NCBI GenBank assembly: GCA_946482335.1
Contig: CAMLRG010000032.1
Location: 1-35,822 of the forward strand
Length of the DNA stretch: 35,822 nt
Direction of reading: 5' to 3'
From: an uncultured Duganella sp.
GTDB taxonomy: Bacteria > Pseudomonadota > Gammaproteobacteria > Burkholderiales > Burkholderiaceae
This document shows, one piece after another, positions 18,007 through 25,639 of the stretch (the first letter of the stretch is position 1; every line of letters begins with the position of its first letter). The notes under the pieces were generated by a model that saw only the letters and a list, made by a program, of their open reading frames with translations, ran no database searches and had not been told where the DNA came from. Both the position numbers and the translations under genes were made by a program.

Positions 18007-18734
18007 CAGGCCGCGTTCTCGAAACGCTGCTGCGCCTGCAGCAGCCGTTCGCGCGAATTGGACAAGTGGGTGCGCATGGCGGCGCGCGCCGCTTCCGGGT
18101 CTTGCCGCTGGATGGCGCGGAAAATGTCCTCATGCTCGCGGTGCACGCGCTCGAGGTAGTCGGCCGGCCGGTCCTGCGCCAGCCCCGCGGTATTGACGCG
18201 GGCGCGCGGAATGATGGCCTGCCCCAGCTGGCCGAGGATATCGATGAAATAGCGGTTGCCGGTGGCCTTGGCAATGGCCAGGTGGAAGCGGCGGTCCGCC
18301 TCCACCGACGCGCGGCCCTGCACCATGGCTTGCCGCATATCGTCCAGCGCCTGCGCCAGTTCGGCCACCTGCTCCTCGCTGCGGCGGCTGGCGGCCAGGC
18401 CGGCCGTTTCGGTTTCCATGCTGATGCGCAGTTCGAGGATGGCCAGCACGTCGCGCACCGTGACGATGCTTTCGGCATCGATCCCCAGCCCGCTGCTGCG
18501 CGGCTTGTCCAGCACGAAGGTGCCGATGCCGTGGCGGGTTTGCACCAGCCCGGCCGCCTGCAGGTGCGAAATCGCTTCGCGCACCACGGTGCGGCTGACG
18601 CCGTGCTGCTCCATGATGGCCGATTCGGTCGGCAACTTGTCGCCGGGTTTCAGCACGCCGCTGCCGATACTGGCGCTGATCTGTTCGACCACGCCCTGGG
18701 CCAGGGTGTGTCGCTTGCGGGGGAGGATAGTCAT
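18006..18734 (-). CDS. FadR-subfamily GntR transcriptional regulator (first)
   Basis: The 242-residue regulator has an N-terminal winged helix (about residues 6-75: VVEQISASIGSGVLKPGDKL, PTESAIMEQHGVSRTVVREA) and a C-terminal FCD ligand-binding domain, with the RRFHLAIAKATGN metal-site segment near the middle. FCD regulators bind small organic acids, often sugar acids. Its position directly upstream of the kdgD operon, on the same strand, makes it a candidate for the GTTGTA/TACAAC palindrome there. An in-frame GTG at 18749 overlaps the -10 TATAAT, so I take the ATG at 18734, which leaves only 6 bases between -10 and start codon. The gene diverges from a second FadR-type gene at 18865. Confidence 0.88.
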   Translation of the reverse strand: MTILPRKRHTLAQGVVEQISASIGSGVLKPGDKLPTESAIMEQHGVSRTVVREAISHLQAAGLVQTRHGIGTFVLDKPRSSGLGIDAESIVTVRDVLAILELRISMETETAGLAASRRSEEQVAELAQALDDMRQAMVQGRASVEADRRFHLAIAKATGNRYFIDILGQLGQAIIPRARVNTAGLAQDRPADYLERVHREHEDIFRAIQRQDPEAARAAMRTHLSNSRERLLQAQQRFENAA

Positions 18735-18740
18735 GCGGCC

Positions 18741-18785
18741 ATTATACACCGGGAAAAGATGTCAGACATCCTATCAGAGACATCT
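18741..18785. promoter_or_regulatory. Promoter -10 and palindrome upstream of the first FadR-type gene
   Basis: Reading leftward, a perfect TATAAT (18746-18741) ends 6 bases before the ATG at 18734. About 11 bases upstream is a palindrome GATGTC-A-GACATC (18758-18770), and its half AGACATC recurs at 18779-18785, 15 bases on. The palindrome occupies the -35 region, where no good hexamer is seen. This suggests an activator or a repressor site; its GTCnGAC core agrees with FadR-type operators. Confidence 0.6.
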
Positions 18786-18799
18786 TGCCGGGGGTTTTC

Positions 18800-18828
18800 T
18801 TGCGAAATTGGCCAGACCAAATTAAAAT
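18800..18828 (+). promoter_or_regulatory. Promoter with embedded operator for the second FadR-type gene
   Basis: The -35 is TTGCGA (18800-18805) and the -10 is TAAAAT (18823-18828). The 17-base spacer contains the near-palindrome TTGGCCAGACCAA (18808-18820). The same layout, with the same site in the spacer, stands before the genes at 19650 and 28190, so this regulator probably controls itself and them. Confidence 0.78.
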
Positions 18829-18864
18829 CGGGCGACCGATACCTAGAGAGAAGGCCCTGGCCGC

Positions 18865-19566
18865 ATGATTAAAAAGACCGTTGCAACGGAGCCCCATCCC
18901 GCAGCCGAACAACGGCTGTACCGCGTGGTGGCCGCCAAGATCCAGGACCTGATCCGCGAAGAGCATATCAAGCCGGGCACCCGCCTGCCGGCCGAGCGCG
19001 ACCTGGCCGCCAAACTGAGCGTGAGCCGCGCGTCGCTGCGCGAAGCCTTGATTGCGCTGGAACTGTCCGGCGTGGTGGAAGTGCGCGGCGGTTCGGGCGT
19101 CTACGTCAGCGAACAGGCCAGCGCCCCGTCCGACCTGGCCGAAGGCGGCCCCGGTCCCTTCGAAGTGCTGGCGGCGCGGCGCCTGATCGAATCGGAAGTG
19201 GCGGCGATCGCGGCCAAGATGGCGACCGATTCCGCCATCGACGCCATCCTGCGCGCCGCGGCGGAAATGGAACAGCACCACGCCGACCGCGCCACCAACG
19301 AACAAGCCGACCGCAACTTCCACCTGGCGATCGCGCGCGCCACCGGCAATACGGCGCTGGTGGGCGTGGTCGAGACCCTGTGGAACCAGCGCGGCAGCAT
19401 GTGGCACAAGCTCAAGGAGCACTTCCAGACGGAAGAATTGCGCAAGAATACGCTGGACGACCACCGCAATATCGTGTCGGCCATTGCCGCGCACGATGCG
19501 GCCGGCGCGCGCCAAGCCATGCGCGCCCACCTGGAACGCGTCACCAAGACCTTCTCGCGCGGCTAA
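18865..19566 (+). CDS. FadR-subfamily GntR transcriptional regulator (second), probable pectin/galacturonate regulator
   Basis: The 233-residue protein has an N-terminal winged helix (about residues 17-85: VVAAKIQDLIREEHIKPGTR, then PAERDLAAKLSVSRASLREA and VRGGSGVYV) and a C-terminal FCD domain with ADRNFHLAIARATGN and DDHRNIVSAI. The general layout is that of UxuR/ExuR/LldR-type regulators, which respond to sugar or hydroxy acids. Its promoter spacer holds the palindrome TTGGCCAGACCAA, and related sites occur in the promoters of the CE12-PL1 gene immediately downstream and of the GH105 operon. This makes it the likely regulator of pectin breakdown, with autoregulation. It is probably a repressor, because the site lies between -35 and -10. 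The effector is not known; galacturonate or galactarate is a reasonable guess. Confidence 0.88.
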   Translation: MIKKTVATEPHPAAEQRLYRVVAAKIQDLIREEHIKPGTRLPAERDLAAKLSVSRASLREALIALELSGVVEVRGGSGVYVSEQASAPSDLAEGGPGPFEVLAARRLIESEVAAIAAKMATDSAIDAILRAAAEMEQHHADRATNEQADRNFHLAIARATGNTALVGVVETLWNQRGSMWHKLKEHFQTEELRKNTLDDHRNIVSAIAAHDAAGARQAMRAHLERVTKTFSRG

Positions 19567-19586
19567 GCGCGGCAGCCACACCACGC

Positions 19587-19626
19587 GGCCTGACCACTTG
19601 CAAATGTGGTCAGGCCAAAATAGAAT
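19587..19626 (+). promoter_or_regulatory. Promoter and double operator of the CE12-PL1 gene
   Basis: The -35 TTGCAA (19598-19603) and -10 TAGAAT (19621-19626) are 17 bases apart. A perfect inverted repeat with 11-base arms (GGCCTGACCAC, 19587-19597 and 19606-19616) spans the promoter. Each arm forms one operator of the GGCCTGACCA type, with centres at 19591 and 19612, 21 bases or two helical turns apart. One copy lies in the spacer and one just upstream of the -35. Confidence 0.78.
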
Positions 19627-19649
19627 GAGACGAACTTCAGGGGAGTCTC

Positions 19650-21443
19650 ATGCTGCGTCACATCGTTCTTCCGCTGGCCATCGCGGCCGCCCTGCCCGCC
19701 GCCGCGCACGCGGCCGAACGCATCATCCTGGTCGGCGATTCGACCGTCGCCAGCGGCGGCGGTTATGGCGACTACCTGTGCCGGCGCCAGCGGCCCGACA
19801 CCGTCTGCCTCAACCTCGCCAAGAATGGCCGCAGCTCGGGCTCCTACCGCGCCGAGGGCCGCTGGGACGCGGTGCTGGCGCATCTGCGCGACAGCGCAGG
19901 CTTCGGCAAGACTTATGTGCTGGTGCAGTTCGGCCATAACGACCAGCCGGGCAAACCCGGGCGCTCGACCGACCTGGTGCACGAGTATCCGGCCAACCTG
20001 GCGCGCTATGTGGCGGACGTGAAGGCGGCAGGCGGCGTGCCGGTGCTGGTGACTTCCCTCACCCGCCGCAGCTTCCGCAATGGCTACGTATGGAATGACC
20101 TGGCGCCGTGGGCGGCGGCAGTGCGCGAAACCGCGCAGCGCGAAGGCGCGGCCGTGCTGGACTTGAACGCGCTGTCGCTGGCGGCCGTACAGGCCATGGG
20201 CCCGGCCGCAGCGGACACGCTGGCCCAGCCTAAAGGGGCCGGTTTCGACTACACCCACCTGGGGCCCAAGGGTGGCCGGTTCTTCGGCGACATGGCGGCG
20301 CGTGAGCTGGTGCGGCTGTTCCCCGCCCTCGGGCCGCTGACCGATCCCGCCGACACATCGTGCCAGGCTGCACGCGAGCATGCGCCGGCCGATGGCTGGG
20401 CCGGCATGGCCGGCGGCACGCAGGGAGGTGCTTCCGCCGCCGCCTCGGCGGTGCATACGGTCGGCACGCGCGGAGAACTGCTGGCGGCGCTCGCCGCACG
20501 GCCCGCGGCCGCTGCGCCCGGCGAGGCGCGCATCGTCCAGGTGCGCGGCACGATCGACATGGCCGACGGCGCCAAGCCTGGCGTCGTGCGGCTGCCATCG
20601 CGCACCACCTTGATCGGGCTTGGGGAAGATGCCGGTTTCGTCAACGCGAGCATCGTGGTCGCCAATGCCAGCCAGGTCATCATCCGCAACCTGTCGATCA
20701 GCAATCCCTGCGATCCCGAGCCGAAATGGGATCCGCAGGATGGCGCCAACGGCAACTGGAATTCGCAATACGACGGCATTAGCGTGACCGGCTCGCACCA
20801 CGTCTGGATCGACCATAACAGCTTCACCGATGCGCCACGCACCGATGGCCAATCGCCAAAGGAAAACGGCATGCCGAAACAGTGCCACGATGGCGCGCTC
20901 GATATCACGTCCGCCTCCGATTTCGTGACCGTGTCGAATAATCACTTCGCCCTGCATGAGAAGAACACGCTGGTCGGCGGCAGCGACCACGCCAGTGGCG
21001 ACGAGGGCCATTTGCGCGTGACGTTCTCCAACAATTTCTTCGAATACGTGACGGCGCGCGCGCCGCGCGTGCGCTTCGGGCAGGTCCACCTGTTCAACAA
21101 TTATCACAAGGGTTCGCGCAAGCATGCCGAGTACGCGCATGAATACAGCGTCGGCATCGCCAGGCAGGCGCGCGTGATCATCGACGCCAATGCATACGAT
21201 ATCGAGGACGCGCGCGGCTGCGGCGACGTGCTGCGCAACCCCGGCAAGTCCGACCCCGGCGCGGTGCGCGACCAGGGCTCGACCTTGAACGGCAAGCCGA
21301 TGGCCGAATGCGGCTTCCCGGCCGATGTCGGCTGGAGCGTGCCGTACGCCTTCACCGCCCTTCCCGCTTCCGACGTACAGGCGAACATCATGAGCAACGC
21401 CGGCGCCGGCCGCTTGCGCCAACTGCGGCCGCTTTCGCGCTGA
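19650..21443 (+). CDS. Secreted fusion of CE12-type rhamnogalacturonan acetylesterase and PL1 pectate lyase
   Basis: The 597-residue protein has a signal peptide (1-22) and two catalytic domains. The first (about 23-235) is an SGNH esterase of the rhamnogalacturonan acetylesterase type: GDST with Ser31, GHND at 95-98, and D200-x-x-H203. The second (about 270-590) is a family 1 pectate lyase: VWIDHN at 385-390 and the RAPRVRFG segment at 470-477 that carries the catalytic Arg. CE12 enzymes remove acetyl groups that hinder cleavage, and PL1 cuts homogalacturonan by beta-elimination, giving unsaturated ends. A short Ala/Gly-rich linker joins them. A strong AGGGGAG precedes the ATG. The gene is alone on its strand, just after the second FadR gene, and its promoter carries two copies of the probable operator. 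Family assignments are firm; the exact pectin fraction attacked is inferred. Confidence 0.9.
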   Translation: MLRHIVLPLAIAAALPAAAHAAERIILVGDSTVASGGGYGDYLCRRQRPDTVCLNLAKNGRSSGSYRAEGRWDAVLAHLRDSAGFGKTYVLVQFGHNDQPGKPGRSTDLVHEYPANLARYVADVKAAGGVPVLVTSLTRRSFRNGYVWNDLAPWAAAVRETAQREGAAVLDLNALSLAAVQAMGPAAADTLAQPKGAGFDYTHLGPKGGRFFGDMAARELVRLFPALGPLTDPADTSCQAAREHAPADGWAGMAGGTQGGASAAASAVHTVGTRGELLAALAARPAAAAPGEARIVQVRGTIDMADGAKPGVVRLPSRTTLIGLGEDAGFVNASIVVANASQVIIRNLSISNPCDPEPKWDPQDGANGNWNSQYDGISVTGSHHVWIDHNSFTDAPRTDGQSPKENGMPKQCHDGALDITSASDFVTVSNNHFALHEKNTLVGGSDHASGDEGHLRVTFSNNFFEYVTARAPRVRFGQVHLFNNYHKGSRKHAEYAHEYSVGIARQARVIIDANAYDIEDARGCGDVLRNPGKSDPGAVRDQGSTLNGKPMAECGFPADVGWSVPYAFTALPASDVQANIMSNAGAGRLRQLRPLSR

Positions 21444-21456
21444 GTTTGTCCGGCGC

Positions 21457-21924
21457 TCAACCAGCCAGGTCTTCAGGCGCTACGATGCGCTCGGCCTTGC
21501 GCTTGGCGGTTCGCATTGCGTGCGCATTCGCTGCATAACGCAAACGAAGCGCCTGCGTCCAATCGGTGTCGCCGGGAAGCTGCACAAAGACCACTTTCCA
21601 TGCGTTGCCCACATTACCCAGACTCGCCGTCACAAACTGGTTTGGCGAAAGGCTTTCCGCGCCATAAATCAGCTCGCCGCACACCACTTGGGCGTAATGT
21701 GCCCCTGCGCAACTGGAAATGCGCAAACGTGTTCCATCCGGCAGGAACACCGTTTTCCAAAAATAACCCGCGGGTGTGGCCGGAATGTGCCGACGTTGCA
21801 GCCATTCACGAATGGCCCGGTCGGCCAGGTCCGCAGGATCGATATCGGGCGCGTGCTCAGCCTGGTAATCCAGCAGCGCGCGCATGGTGGGGAGGCTTAT
21901 CGCCAGCGATGCTCGAAGGTCCAT
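21457..21924 (-). CDS. Hypothetical protein of 155 residues
   Basis: I do not recognise a characterised family. The N-terminal third (MDLRASLAISLPTMRALLDY to IREWLQRR) is helical. The rest has short strands: FLPDGTRLRI, HYAQVVCGELIYGAESLSPN, then GNAWKVVFVQLPG. The order 'PDGT-x-LR, G-x-L-I-Y, SPNQF, NAWK' recalls the DUF4357/RAMA type of small DNA-modification-associated domain, but this is only a resemblance. There is no signal peptide. A good ribosome site (CAGGAG) precedes the ATG. Base composition is less GC-rich than the surrounding pectin genes. The gene sits between the two secreted fusion enzymes, facing the first and following the second, and has nothing evident to do with pectin. 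It may be a later insertion. Confidence 0.65.
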   Translation of the reverse strand: MDLRASLAISLPTMRALLDYQAEHAPDIDPADLADRAIREWLQRRHIPATPAGYFWKTVFLPDGTRLRISSCAGAHYAQVVCGELIYGAESLSPNQFVTASLGNVGNAWKVVFVQLPGDTDWTQALRLRYAANAHAMRTAKRKAERIVAPEDLAG

Positions 21925-21948
21925 ACTGAAATCTCCTGAAAAATATTC

Positions 21949-21975
21949 CCTTTTGAGCCGCTGGAGAACAAAAGG
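21949..21975. repeat. Short inverted repeat upstream of the 155-residue hypothetical gene
   Basis: CCTTTTG (21949-21955) pairs with CAAAAGG (21969-21975) across 13 bases, about 25 bases before the start codon of the leftward gene. It may be an operator or a weak hairpin. It lies next to the TTCAGTAG array. Confidence 0.4.
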
Positions 21976-21982
21976 TTCAAAT

Positions 21983-22022
21983 TTCAGTAGTTTTCAGTAG
22001 TTTTTTCAGTAGGTTTCAGTAG
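21983..22022. repeat. Array of four TTCAGTAG direct repeats
   Basis: Exact copies start at 21983, 21993, 22005 and 22015, so the period is 10, 12 and 10 bases, about one helical turn. Each is preceded by T. TTTCAGTA also occurs, in the opposite orientation, right at the start of the hypothetical gene. The spacing suggests repeated protein contacts on one face of the DNA. Its place between the end of the GH43 gene and the hypothetical gene suggests control of the latter. Confidence 0.7.
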
Positions 22023-22076
22023 TGCTCTGCGAAGGAGTTGAGAAGAACACCTCGAACCAGCGCCATGCTCCCGTTG

Positions 22077-24734
22077 TCAAGGCGTAATGCGCAGGTAATC
22101 GATATCGGCGTACGCGCCGCTGGCGCCAGTGGCGAACAGGGCGATTTGGGCGCCGACCCAGCGGCCCATGGCGGCGGTGAACGGTGTGCCGACGGGGTGG
22201 AAGTTGGCGCCATCGGCACTGAACGAGAAGCTGGTTTGCCCAGCGGCGCCGACCGCCATGCGCAAGTGCACGGGCTGTCCTGCCTGGGGCAAGGACAGCG
22301 CTGCCGTCGTCTGCTCCTGGCACTTATCATTGCCCGCTTCGCAGCGCACATAAACCAGCCGCGTTTCGTCCCGCTCACGGCGCAGGCCGAGCCAGGCGTA
22401 GGTTTGGCCATACATTGCAAGGCCTGCAGCATCGCCACCGGCGACCGCATGCAGCTCGAGCTTCGCTGTCGCGGTAAACACTGGCGCTGGCGGCTTTTGC
22501 GTCAGCACCGCCGGCAAGGAGCGCAATGGCGCGGCGCCCGCATGATCCGCCTTGCCGGCGCCCGGCGCAGGCTGGGCGTGCAGGCGCAGGTGGCCCGGGC
22601 GCGCGCTGAGCGAGTACCAGTCCTGCGCAGGATTCGCCACCCATTGCCATTGCGGCGCAAGCTGCCTGCCGCCGAACTCGTCGCCCACGGCGGGCCACGC
22701 TGGCCCGGCAGCGGCGGGGGCGCCGCCGCCCATCGGCTTCGCATGCTCGGGCACCGGCCGCCCCACGCCAGGCTTGGCGGACGGTTCGCCGATGACCGGC
22801 CACCCATCCTCCTGCCACCGCATAGGCTGCAAATGCACCACGCGGCCGTAAGCGCGCTTGTCCTGGAAGTGGTAGAACCAGTCGCTGCCGTCGGTCGCGG
22901 TGACCCACGCACCCTGGTGCGGCCCGTTGGTGGTGGAGGCGCCCTGCTCCATCACGATGCGCGCCTCATATGGCCCATCGACATTCCGCGAGCGGAACAC
23001 CGACTGCCAACCGGTCTCCACGCCGCCGGCCGGCGCAAACACGTAGTACCAGCCATTGCGTTTGTAGAACTTCGGTCCCTCGAGCGTCTTGTAGCCCGGC
23101 AGCGTGTTGCCGTCGATGACCACCCGGCTGACGTCGTCCAGCATGCGGCTGCCGTCCGGCGCCATCGGGCGCAGGCTCAGGACATTATTGAAGCCGGCGC
23201 GCGACTTCGCCCAGCCGTGCAGCAGCCATGCCTTGCCATCGTCGTCCCACAGCGGGGTGGGATCGATCAGGCCTTTGCCGGCCATCAGCAGGCGCGGCTT
23301 GCTCCACGGGCCGGCAAAGTGTTTGGCCGTGATCACGTAAATCCCGAAATCCGGATCGGGATAAAAAATCCAGAACTTGCCGTCGTGGTAGCGCAGGCAA
23401 GGCGCCCAGACGCCCTTGCCGTGCTGCGGCGTGGCGAACGCGCTTTCCGGCACCAGCCGTGACAGCGCGTGGCCAACCAGGCGCCAATTCACCATGTCGT
23501 CGGACTCCAGCAGCGGCAATCCAGGGACGTTGGTGAAGCTGGAGGAGGTCATGTAATAGCGCTTGCCGACGCGGATCGCGTCGGGGTCGGAGTAGTCGGC
23601 GTGCAGCACCGGATTGCGGTAGCGGCCATCGCCCAGGTCTGCCGCCCATGGCGCGCGCGGTGCGGGTGCCACGCCCAGCGTGCGTTGCAGGAAGCCTTCC
23701 ATGGCATCAACCGTGGGCGCCAGCCATGGGTCGAACAGCCAGAACGAGTGCGGCGTGCCGGGCAGGTTCACATGCTCGCTGGCGACGCCATGCTGGCGCA
23801 AGCGCTCGGCCAGCTGTTCGCGGCCGACGCTGAAGCGCGCCTGCCCGCTCGTGACGAACAGCACCGGCGGGCTGCCGGCGCCGGCATGGGTCAGCGGCGA
23901 AGCTTCGCGCCATTGCGCCATGCGCTCGCCGTAGCGCCCACCCAGCCATGCGCCGGCCGCTGAGGGGTTCTTGGCGGGATCGTCCTCATGCTGGCGCGCT
24001 TCGGCGGAGGTGAAGTCGGACAGGCCGTCGATGTTGACCACCGCCTGCACCGCGCTCGAATCGGGCGGCGCCACGCCAGCCGCATCGGGATCGAATGCCG
24101 CCTGGCCGTTGGTCATGCCGACCAGCGCCGCAATCTGGCCGCCGGCAGAGCCGCCTGCGATGGCAATGCGCTGCTGGTCGATGCCATAACGTGGCGCGGC
24201 CGTGCGCAGCCAGCGCACTGCCTGCTTGATGTCATGGACCGCCGCCGGATACGGCGCCGTGCCGGACAGGCGGTAGTCGACCGTGGCAGCCGCATATCCG
24301 CGCGCCGCAAGACGTGCCGCCAGGGGCGCCAGATTTTCCCGGCTGCCGCTGCGCCAGCCGCCGCCATGTACCAGGACGACCAGCGGCGCCAGGCGCGGAT
24401 GCGCCGGCTTGGCGGCAGTGGTGGCAGTGGAAGCCGCGGCCCCGTCGGCGGCGCCGGCAGCGCCAATATTCGGTCCCGGCAGATATAGGTCAAGCTGCAG
24501 CACGCGCCCGGCGCGCTGGACATAGCCCAAGCCGCGCAACACGCGCACCGGGGCCGGCGCGTCGGCGCCGGCTATGGCGATGTGCGGATACTGGCCGGCC
24601 AGCTTGGCCAGGGTCGTTTCGGCGGTGTACGGCTGGTCGGCGCCGTCGGTGCCCGGTTGCGCGGCAGCTAGCGGCGCCAGAGCGCCCTGCGCGGCCAGCG
24701 CCGCCCCAGCCAGTGCGCGGGCCAACTTGCTCAT
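22077..24734 (-). CDS. Secreted fusion of carboxylesterase and GH43 glycosidase
   Basis: The 885-residue exported protein has a signal peptide (about 1-25) and three parts. Residues about 60-350 form an alpha/beta esterase with HGGGW at 123-127, GGSAGG with Ser196, and a late PGTPHSFWLF His segment. Residues about 370-670 are a GH43 five-bladed propeller with base Asp383 (YSDPDAI) and acid Glu552 (LEGPKFY). Residues about 690-885 are a beta-sandwich like the GH43_C2 domain of beta-xylosidases. GH43 enzymes release arabinose or xylose, and the esterase may remove acetyl or feruloyl groups, so the protein probably trims pectin side chains. GGAGG precedes the ATG at 24734, which overlaps the epimerase stop (ATGA). 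It is the last gene of the garD/udh/epimerase operon. Exact substrates are inferred. Confidence 0.88.
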   Translation of the reverse strand: MSKLARALAGAALAAQGALAPLAAAQPGTDGADQPYTAETTLAKLAGQYPHIAIAGADAPAPVRVLRGLGYVQRAGRVLQLDLYLPGPNIGAAGAADGAAASTATTAAKPAHPRLAPLVVLVHGGGWRSGSRENLAPLAARLAARGYAAATVDYRLSGTAPYPAAVHDIKQAVRWLRTAAPRYGIDQQRIAIAGGSAGGQIAALVGMTNGQAAFDPDAAGVAPPDSSAVQAVVNIDGLSDFTSAEARQHEDDPAKNPSAAGAWLGGRYGERMAQWREASPLTHAGAGSPPVLFVTSGQARFSVGREQLAERLRQHGVASEHVNLPGTPHSFWLFDPWLAPTVDAMEGFLQRTLGVAPAPRAPWAADLGDGRYRNPVLHADYSDPDAIRVGKRYYMTSSSFTNVPGLPLLESDDMVNWRLVGHALSRLVPESAFATPQHGKGVWAPCLRYHDGKFWIFYPDPDFGIYVITAKHFAGPWSKPRLLMAGKGLIDPTPLWDDDGKAWLLHGWAKSRAGFNNVLSLRPMAPDGSRMLDDVSRVVIDGNTLPGYKTLEGPKFYKRNGWYYVFAPAGGVETGWQSVFRSRNVDGPYEARIVMEQGASTTNGPHQGAWVTATDGSDWFYHFQDKRAYGRVVHLQPMRWQEDGWPVIGEPSAKPGVGRPVPEHAKPMGGGAPAAAGPAWPAVGDEFGGRQLAPQWQWVANPAQDWYSLSARPGHLRLHAQPAPGAGKADHAGAAPLRSLPAVLTQKPPAPVFTATAKLELHAVAGGDAAGLAMYGQTYAWLGLRRERDETRLVYVRCEAGNDKCQEQTTAALSLPQAGQPVHLRMAVGAAGQTSFSFSADGANFHPVGTPFTAAMGRWVGAQIALFATGASGAYADIDYLRITP

Positions 24735-25639
24735 GCCATCTCCTCCACGGAAAACGTGACAGTGCGCCACAAGTCCTGCCCCGGCGCCAGCACGGTCAAC
24801 CCATTGGCAGCGGCGCCGCCCGGCAGGTTGTGCGCATTGATCGGATGGTCGACCGGCTCGAAACAGAAGAAGTCCTTGCCCTGCGGGGCGTACAGGATGA
24901 AATAGCCCATGTCGGCGGCAATGCGCAGGCGCAGCTTGCGCGACGGCCACTCGATCTCGGCGCGGCCGTCCCAGCCGGTGAAGGCGTTGTCGATGCCTGC
25001 GGCGGGCAGCGGGCGCGCGCCGGCGGAAAAGTCCCATGCCGCGGGCGGCGGCGCGCTATGTTCGGCGGGCAGTTTGTCGGCGCCGGACAGCCAGACGCCG
25101 CCGGCCGCCGCGCGCAGGCGGGCGTCCTCGGGATGCGGCAACCAGGGATGCAGGCCCAGGCCGAAAGGCAGCGCGTGGCTGCCGTGGTTGGTGACCTTGA
25201 GCGTCACGCACAGCGTGTGCGGCGTGAGCGCGTAAGCCATGTGGGCGGTGAAGGCGAATGGGGTGCCATCGCGGCGGTCCAGCGACAGCACGGCGCTGCC
25301 GTCTTCCTGCGCTTCGACCTGCCACGGCATGCGCCAGCCGTCGCCATGGATCGGACACGGCTCGCCCTCGCGCGTTGGCGCGGGCGTGATGCGGCGGCCG
25401 CCGAATTCAAAACCGTCCGGCGCCAGGCGGTTGGACCAGGGGACGAGGGGGAAGCAGGCCAGTTGGCCCGGCAGTGGCCGCGCCACGCCATCGGGCGCCG
25501 GGCGCAGCACGGGCAGCACGTCCACCGTCGACGCGGTCCCCGCGCGGCCGGTGCCGCCCTGCCAATCGAGGCGCGCCAGGCCGCCGCCGGCAGCCGGCAG
25601 CACCACCGCGCGCAGGCTGCCGCGACGCAGCTCGATCAT
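24731..25639 (-). CDS. Aldose 1-epimerase family protein
   Basis: This 302-residue cytoplasmic galactose-mutarotase-like protein should interconvert the alpha and beta anomers of a sugar or uronate. The family's catalytic residues are seen: H98 (CPIHGDGW), H164 (GLGLHPWL) and E261 (CFEPVDHP). It sits between udh and the esterase/GH43 gene, with ATGA overlaps on both sides. Uronate dehydrogenase uses one anomer of the pyranose, so a mutarotase next to it would speed supply of galacturonate; alternatively it serves arabinose or galactose released by the GH43 enzyme. There is no signal peptide. The family is clear; the sugar is inferred from neighbours. Confidence 0.88.
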   Translation of the reverse strand: MIELRRGSLRAVVLPAAGGGLARLDWQGGTGRAGTASTVDVLPVLRPAPDGVARPLPGQLACFPLVPWSNRLAPDGFEFGGRRITPAPTREGEPCPIHGDGWRMPWQVEAQEDGSAVLSLDRRDGTPFAFTAHMAYALTPHTLCVTLKVTNHGSHALPFGLGLHPWLPHPEDARLRAAAGGVWLSGADKLPAEHSAPPPAAWDFSAGARPLPAAGIDNAFTGWDGRAEIEWPSRKLRLRIAADMGYFILYAPQGKDFFCFEPVDHPINAHNLPGGAAANGLTVLAPGQDLWRTVTFSVEEMA

